A program made the translations under genes and the position numbers. A DNA stretch of 21,117 nucleotides from Gemmatimonadota bacterium. Lineage in GTDB: Bacteria; Gemmatimonadota; Gemmatimonadetes; Gemmatimonadales; GWC2-71-9. This document shows, piece after piece, positions 16,812 through 21,117 of this stretch (the stretch's first letter is position 1; every line of letters starts with the position of its first letter). The DNA lies in NCBI GenBank assembly GCA_024640185.1, contig JAHEFN010000004.1, positions 1-21,117 of the forward strand, read 5' to 3'. The notes under the pieces are model-generated. The model worked only from the letters and a program-made list of their open reading frames with translations, was not told the DNA's origin and made no database searches.

Positions 16812-18527
16812 TTGACGACCACCACCCCGCCCCCCGATCCGTCTGGACCGCCGACTGGTGAATACCCGGCCGGTCCCGTGACGCTCCCCTTCGTCGAGCG
16901 CCGCCGCTCGGCCCTGCCCGGTCCCCTGAGCCTGCTCACGGGGATCATGGCGATCCGGCTGGGATTGATCACGGCGCTGGCCTTCAAGTCCGTCGGCGCC
17001 GAGGGTCGCCTGCCGATCGATCCGATCATCGTCATGGCGATGATGTCGATCGCGGTCGTGGCGGCGCTCTGGGTGCTGGCGGACTTCTACGGTGGCCGCA
17101 TGCCGACGCCGACGGGGCTGCTGCTCCAGGCCACCGTGGACATCCTGCTGGTCACCGGGCTGGTCGCCTTCATGGCGGGCCAGACGACACCGCTGGCCGC
17201 GATGTATGTGGGACTGGTCGCCGCCTACGCCTTGTTGTTGCCGGTGGGTCGCGGGCTGATCGCGGTCGGGTTCGCCGCGGTGTGCTATGTCGTGGTGACG
17301 CTCGGATCGGTCGATGACACGCCGGGTCTCGACTTCTGGACCCAGGTGGGGGTGATCGCCTTCGTCGGCGGACTGATCGCCGTCCTGGGTCACAAGCTCG
17401 CCGATGCCGCCCTCCAGCAGCGGAAGCTTGCGGAGGCGCTCAGGCAGGCCCGCCTCGAGGCCGACGAGATTCTCGCCACGATTCGGTCAGGGGTGATCAC
17501 CGTCGATGGTGAGGGCCGGCTGGCCTACATCAACCCTCGGGCACGTCGAATCCTCGGGGGCGGGGCGTTCACCGTGGGGGCGCCGGTCCTGGAGAGTCTC
17601 CGGGCCTGCTCGCGGGACCTGCACGACGCCCTCCTTCGCGGCATCGAAGGTGGCCATCGCGTCTCCCGTGGCGAGGCCTCTGTTCGGCGATCCGACGGCA
17701 GCCTCTTTCCGGTGGGGGTCAGCACCACCACCTTCGTCCGCCCCGGCGTGGAATCCCCTTCGGTCACCGCGATCTTCACCGACATCTCGGATCTCAAGCG
17801 CCTGCAGGAGTTCAGGCTCCGTGCCGAGCGGCTGGAGGCCGTCGCCGCGCTCTCGGCCTCGCTGGCGCACGAGATTCGCAACCCGTTGGCCGCCATCCGC
17901 AGCGCCGTGGAGCAGTTGGCAGGCAAGGCCAACGACGACGAGGACGACCAGGTGCTGGCCCGTCTGGTGATGCGGGAGAGCGAGCGATTGAATCGATTGC
18001 TGTCCGAGTTCCTCGACTTCTCCCGGGTCCGGGCGACCAACTTCGAGACGCTCGACATCCTGCGGGTCGTCGAGGAGGCGGCTCGCTTTGTTCGCGAGCA
18101 TCCTGACGCTCGCGGGGTGACCCTGGAAGTCGTCGGCGAGTCGACGACGGTCGAGGCGGACCCCGACCTGGTCCACCGGATGGCGAGCAACTTGATGCTC
18201 AACGCCGCCCAGGCGCTGGATGGGCGGGGGACGATCTGGGTGACCGTGGGGCCAAGCCAGCCGCGCGAGGGGCCGGCCGGACCGGTCGAGCGGCGGATCA
18301 AGCTGGTGGTTCGGGACGACGGCCCGGGCATCCCGGACGCGGTGCGTGAGCGTCTCTTCGAGCCGTTCGTGACCGGACGCCCGGGGGGCAGCGGGCTCGG
18401 CCTTGCCATCGTGCAGCGTGCCGTCGCGGCGCATCGCGGCATCGTCTTGGTGGACACCGCCCCTGCGGTGGGCACCACCTTCTCCATCTTTCTGCCTGCC
18501 ACCTGGGACAGAGAGGACCTGACATGA
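16812..18527 (+). CDS. Six-TM PAS sensor histidine kinase (PilS/NtrB-like)
   Basis: Membrane sensor kinase, 571 residues from the TTG at 16812. That start is favoured by AGGA five bases upstream and because anything further upstream lies antisense to the DUF2461 start; GTG 16878 is an alternative. A Thr/Pro-rich cytoplasmic tail precedes six TM helices (about 39-60, 70-90, 103-122, 126-145, 147-165, 177-195), with only short loops, so no large periplasmic sensor domain. A PAS domain (about 215-330) follows, then HisKA with H-box LAHEIRNPLAA (phospho-acceptor His353), and HATPase with N-box NLMLNAAQA, G1 DDGPGIP, F-box LFEPFVTG and G2 GSGLGLA. This is the architecture of PilS. It overlaps the NtrC-type regulator gene by ATGA. 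The signal sensed is unknown. Confidence 0.92.
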   Translation: MTTTTPPPDPSGPPTGEYPAGPVTLPFVERRRSALPGPLSLLTGIMAIRLGLITALAFKSVGAEGRLPIDPIIVMAMMSIAVVAALWVLADFYGGRMPTPTGLLLQATVDILLVTGLVAFMAGQTTPLAAMYVGLVAAYALLLPVGRGLIAVGFAAVCYVVVTLGSVDDTPGLDFWTQVGVIAFVGGLIAVLGHKLADAALQQRKLAEALRQARLEADEILATIRSGVITVDGEGRLAYINPRARRILGGGAFTVGAPVLESLRACSRDLHDALLRGIEGGHRVSRGEASVRRSDGSLFPVGVSTTTFVRPGVESPSVTAIFTDISDLKRLQEFRLRAERLEAVAALSASLAHEIRNPLAAIRSAVEQLAGKANDDEDDQVLARLVMRESERLNRLLSEFLDFSRVRATNFETLDILRVVEEAARFVREHPDARGVTLEVVGESTTVEADPDLVHRMASNLMLNAAQALDGRGTIWVTVGPSQPREGPAGPVERRIKLVVRDDGPGIPDAVRERLFEPFVTGRPGGSGLGLAIVQRAVAAHRGIVLVDTAPAVGTTFSIFLPATWDREDLT

Positions 18528-19903
18528 GTCAGCAGCCTTCGGTGCTCATCATCGATGACGAGAGCGGGATTCTCGACACCCTCCGGATCCTCCTCAAGAA
18601 GGAGGGCTTCGAGGTGATCGTGGCCCAGGGAGGGAAGGCCGGGCTTGAGGCCATCCGCTCGGCGACCCCCGACATCGTCCTGACCGACGTGCGGATGCCG
18701 CAGGTGACCGGACTCGATGTCCTGCAGGCGGTCAAGGAGTTCGACGCGATGACGCCGGTCATCCTGATGACGGCCCAGGCGTCGTTGCAGAGCGCCATCC
18801 AGGCGGTCAACGCCGGCGCCTTCTATTACCTCCAGAAGCCGTTCGCCAACGACGAACTCGTGGCCATCCTCCGCCGGGCCTGTGAGTTCCGACAGATCCG
18901 GGTGGAGAACAAGCAGCTCAAGAATGAGATCCGGCGGGCGGGCGGCGCACCGCGGGGCAACATCACGCGCCCCATCGGCAAGTCGAAGCGATTCCTCGAC
19001 GTCCTCAAGCTCGCGGAGCAGGTGGGCCCCACCGATTCGACCGTGCTTGTCGGCGGGGAGAGCGGCACCGGCAAGGAGGTCCTTGCCCACTACCTCCACG
19101 AGGCCTCGTTGCGGGCCGACGGACCGTTCCTGTCGATCAACTGCGGCGCCCTGCCCGAGACGCTGCTCGAGAGCGAATTGTTCGGCCACGTGAAGGGGTC
19201 GTTCACCGGGGCGGTCCGGGACAAGCAGGGGCTCTTCGCCGCCGCGCGAGGCGGCACGTTCTTCATGGACGAGGTCGGCGAGATGCCGGCATCGCTGCAG
19301 GTCAAGCTGTTGCGGGTCCTCCAACAGCGCGAGGTGATCCCGGTCGGGGCCACCGACGCGATTCCCGTTGATGTCCGGATCATCGCGGCCACCAACCGCG
19401 ACCTCGAGGAGGAGGTCCGCCGCGGCAATTTCCGCAGCGACCTCTTCTACCGGCTCAACGTGATTGCGATGGACCTGCCGCCGCTGCGCGACCGACGCGA
19501 TGACCTCATCCTGTTTGTTGATGCCTTCCTGCAGGAGATGGCCGGTGAGGACGACGACCCCAAGGCGCTCTCCTCGGAGGCGATGGATGCCGTGATGGTC
19601 TATGAGTGGCCAGGCAATGTCCGCGAGCTGCAGAATGCGCTCGAACATGCCGTGGTGTTCACCAAGGGGTCCCTCATCGAGCCGCATCACCTGCCGGTCC
19701 GGATCACGTCCCAGAAGAAGGAGCCGCTGGTGGCGGATCGGGCCCAGCCGAATCCGGCGCTTGACCTGATCGAGCGGGCCTACATCATGTTTGTCCTTCA
19801 GGCCGAGGGCGGCAACAAGACCCGGGCGGCGGAAGTCCTGGGGATCGATCCCAGCACCCTCTACCGGAAGCTCTCGCGCTACGAAGGGGACGAGGCGAAC
19901 TAG
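18524..19903 (+). CDS. NtrC-family sigma-54-dependent response regulator (PilR/AtoC-like)
   Basis: Transcription activator of 459 residues. Receiver domain 1-120 with Asp11, Asp12, phospho-acceptor Asp55 (LTDVRMP), Thr83 and Lys105. AAA+ domain about 147-385: Walker A GESGTGKE (178-185), sigma-54 contact loop GSFTGA (225-230; the usual form is GAFTGA), Walker B GGTFFMDEVGEM, Arg fingers near FRSDLFYRL (303-311), sensor II GNVREL (364-369). A Fis-type helix-turn-helix lies at about 428-450 (NKTRAAEVLGIDPSTLYRKL). All residues for ATP hydrolysis and phosphorylation are present. Translationally coupled to the kinase, so they are cognate partners. No TGGCAC-N5-TTGC sigma-54 promoter was found in the window, so its targets lie elsewhere. 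Confidence 0.95.
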   Translation: MSQQPSVLIIDDESGILDTLRILLKKEGFEVIVAQGGKAGLEAIRSATPDIVLTDVRMPQVTGLDVLQAVKEFDAMTPVILMTAQASLQSAIQAVNAGAFYYLQKPFANDELVAILRRACEFRQIRVENKQLKNEIRRAGGAPRGNITRPIGKSKRFLDVLKLAEQVGPTDSTVLVGGESGTGKEVLAHYLHEASLRADGPFLSINCGALPETLLESELFGHVKGSFTGAVRDKQGLFAAARGGTFFMDEVGEMPASLQVKLLRVLQQREVIPVGATDAIPVDVRIIAATNRDLEEEVRRGNFRSDLFYRLNVIAMDLPPLRDRRDDLILFVDAFLQEMAGEDDDPKALSSEAMDAVMVYEWPGNVRELQNALEHAVVFTKGSLIEPHHLPVRITSQKKEPLVADRAQPNPALDLIERAYIMFVLQAEGGNKTRAAEVLGIDPSTLYRKLSRYEGDEAN

Positions 19904-21117
19904 GTGGCGCGCATCGCGGCGCTGTTCCTCGTGGTCTTTGGACTGCTGCCGATCGCGAACTGGATTCCGGGGGGGCACGAGGCGCCGTGGTATGGGGAGG
20001 TGCTCCGACAATGGGCCGGCGGGGCGAGCATGCTGGTCCTGCTCGGTGTCCTGGCCTTCGTGCTCGGCCGTCGTCGTGTGGTCGCTGGCGACCGACCACC
20101 AGCCTGGGAGCGAATCGCCGTGACATGGGATCGTGGCGGGGTCCGCAACGACGTCGTCGTCGCGATCCTGGTCGCCGCGCTCGCCGCCGCCGCCAGCTGG
20201 TTTCTCTTCTCGGCGCGGCCGCTGCTGATCGATGAGATCATCCAGGTCTTCCAGGCTCGGATCTTCGCCGGGGGCCAGCTGTCGTTGCCCTCACCGGCCC
20301 TTCCCGAGTTCAGTTCCTCGACCCACATGCTGGATCTCGACGGGCGTCGGTTCGGGCAGTTCCCCCCCGGCTGGAGCCTGTTGATGGTCCCATTCACCGC
20401 TCTGGGCCTCACCTGGCTCGCCGGTCCGGTGACGACGGCCATCACCGTGTTCCTCTTTGCTCGACTGATGCGACAGGTCGAACCGTCGCCCGCCACCCGG
20501 TCACTGGCGGTCGCACTCTTCGCCCTGGCACCGTTTGCACTCTTCCTCGGTGCGTCACACATGAACCACATGGCGACGCTCGGCGCGCTGCTCGGTGCGG
20601 CCCTGGCCGTCAGTCACCTCATGCGGCCGGGTGGCACGACGTGGTGGGCCTTCGCGGCCGGCCTCTGCCTCGGGGTCGCGGCGACCATCCGTCCACTCGA
20701 CGCCGTGGCCTTCGCCCTCCCGACAGCCGGGTGGCTGCTCTGGTGTGCCGGGAAAGACCGGGGGCGGTGGCCGGAGCTGGCGGCGAGCGGTGCGGGCATT
20801 GCCCTACCCGTCGCAGCGCTGCTCTGGTACAACGGCGCGACAACCGGGAGCCCACTGCTCTTCGGCTACGTCGCCCTGTGGGGACCCTCCCACGGTCTCG
20901 GCTTCCACGAGGTGCCCTGGGGGCCGGCCCATTCCGTGGCCCGGGGGCTCGAGCTGGTGAACCTCTATCTGCTCCGCCTCCAGTCATTCCTGTTCGAGAT
21001 GCCCGTGCCGAGCCTGCTTGCCGCGACCGCCGCGCTGGGCTTGACCAAGAGGATCACCGCCTTCGATCGTTGGCTCCTGGCCTCCGTGGGCTTGGTGTTG
21101 TGCGCCTATTTCGCCTA
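19904..21117 (+). CDS. Polytopic membrane protein, GT-C glycosyltransferase-like, 3'-truncated
   Basis: The frame opens with GTG directly after the TAG of the response regulator and stays open to the window end (404 full codons). The visible part has many hydrophobic helices (about 3-20, 40-55, 84-103, 156-185, 199-217, 223-240, 248-280, 293-308, and more). The loop after the third helix carries LLIDEIIQVFQAR with an Asp110-Glu111 pair, and then RRFGQFPPGW (149-157). An acidic pair in the first large outside loop and a YPPGW-like motif are typical of GT-C transferases of the PMT/ArnT/GT39 type, which use lipid-linked sugars. TIRPLDAVAFALP (261-273) recurs in such proteins. Family assignment is by pattern only. 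The zero-base junction suggests co-transcription with the two-component genes. Confidence 0.7.
   Translation, partial: MARIAALFLVVFGLLPIANWIPGGHEAPWYGEVLRQWAGGASMLVLLGVLAFVLGRRRVVAGDRPPAWERIAVTWDRGGVRNDVVVAILVAALAAAASWFLFSARPLLIDEIIQVFQARIFAGGQLSLPSPALPEFSSSTHMLDLDGRRFGQFPPGWSLLMVPFTALGLTWLAGPVTTAITVFLFARLMRQVEPSPATRSLAVALFALAPFALFLGASHMNHMATLGALLGAALAVSHLMRPGGTTWWAFAAGLCLGVAATIRPLDAVAFALPTAGWLLWCAGKDRGRWPELAASGAGIALPVAALLWYNGATTGSPLLFGYVALWGPSHGLGFHEVPWGPAHSVARGLELVNLYLLRLQSFLFEMPVPSLLAATAALGLTKRITAFDRWLLASVGLVLCAYFA

Noticed and set aside
17525..20011. An 828-codon open frame on the minus strand, antisense to the kinase and response regulator
   Set aside because: The translation is rich in Arg, Pro, Gly, Asp and His without any recognisable motif, spans two genuine genes with full catalytic motifs, and is what GC-rich codon use produces on the opposite strand.

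Overview
The window is a compact, GC-rich chromosomal stretch. It holds 16 protein genes, two of them cut by the window edges. I see no rRNA, tRNA, CRISPR array, insertion sequence or phage gene, and no gap over about 125 bases lacks a gene. Start codons are ATG, GTG or TTG, and many genes overlap by 1-11 bases. A cbb3 oxidase with its full assembly set, an SelO homologue, Hsp15 and a PilS/PilR-like pair point to a Gram-negative aerobe or microaerophile. The fused ccoN-ccoO gene, a secreted M24 peptidase and the GC content make Gemmatimonadota or a neighbouring phylum my best guess, but sequence alone does not prove it.

Layout. (1) 1-1496: peptide chain release factor 3, missing its N-terminus, convergent with (2) selO, an AMPylating pseudokinase on the minus strand; their stop codons overlap. 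(3) 2963-3085: a divergent intergenic region with two candidate promoters and a perfect 7-bp dyad. (4) 3086-7196: an unrecognised membrane-anchored protein, a secreted M24 metallopeptidase whose start lies at the edge of a 14-bp hairpin, and an ABC-F ATPase. (5) 7298-15618: an uninterrupted respiratory operon, ccoNO(fused)-ccoQ-ccoP-ccoG-ccoH-(DsbD_2/SafE-like)-ccoI-ccoS, mostly joined by ATGA-type overlaps. (6) Minus strand 15633-16759: a DUF2461 gene followed by hslR (Hsp15), coupled by a GTGA overlap. (7) Plus strand 16812-21117: a six-TM PAS histidine kinase, an NtrC-family sigma-54 activator, and the start of a polytopic GT-C-like glycosyltransferase.

How it works together. Block 5 encodes a high-affinity terminal oxidase plus its maturation machinery: CcoG for copper reduction, CcoI for copper export, CcoH and CcoS for assembly, and a cysteine-bearing membrane protein probably tied to copper or redox handling. 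The oxidase is unusual in two ways that can be read directly: subunits I and II are one polypeptide, and CcoP has only one haem c site where the textbook subunit has two. Block 7 is a sensor and sigma-54 activator of the PilS/PilR architecture; its target is not visible here.

I found no clearly novel multi-gene system. The best second-look items are the dyad at 2978-2995, the hairpin at 3867-3900, the monohaem CcoP in a fused-subunit oxidase, and the unrecognised protein at 3086-3838.
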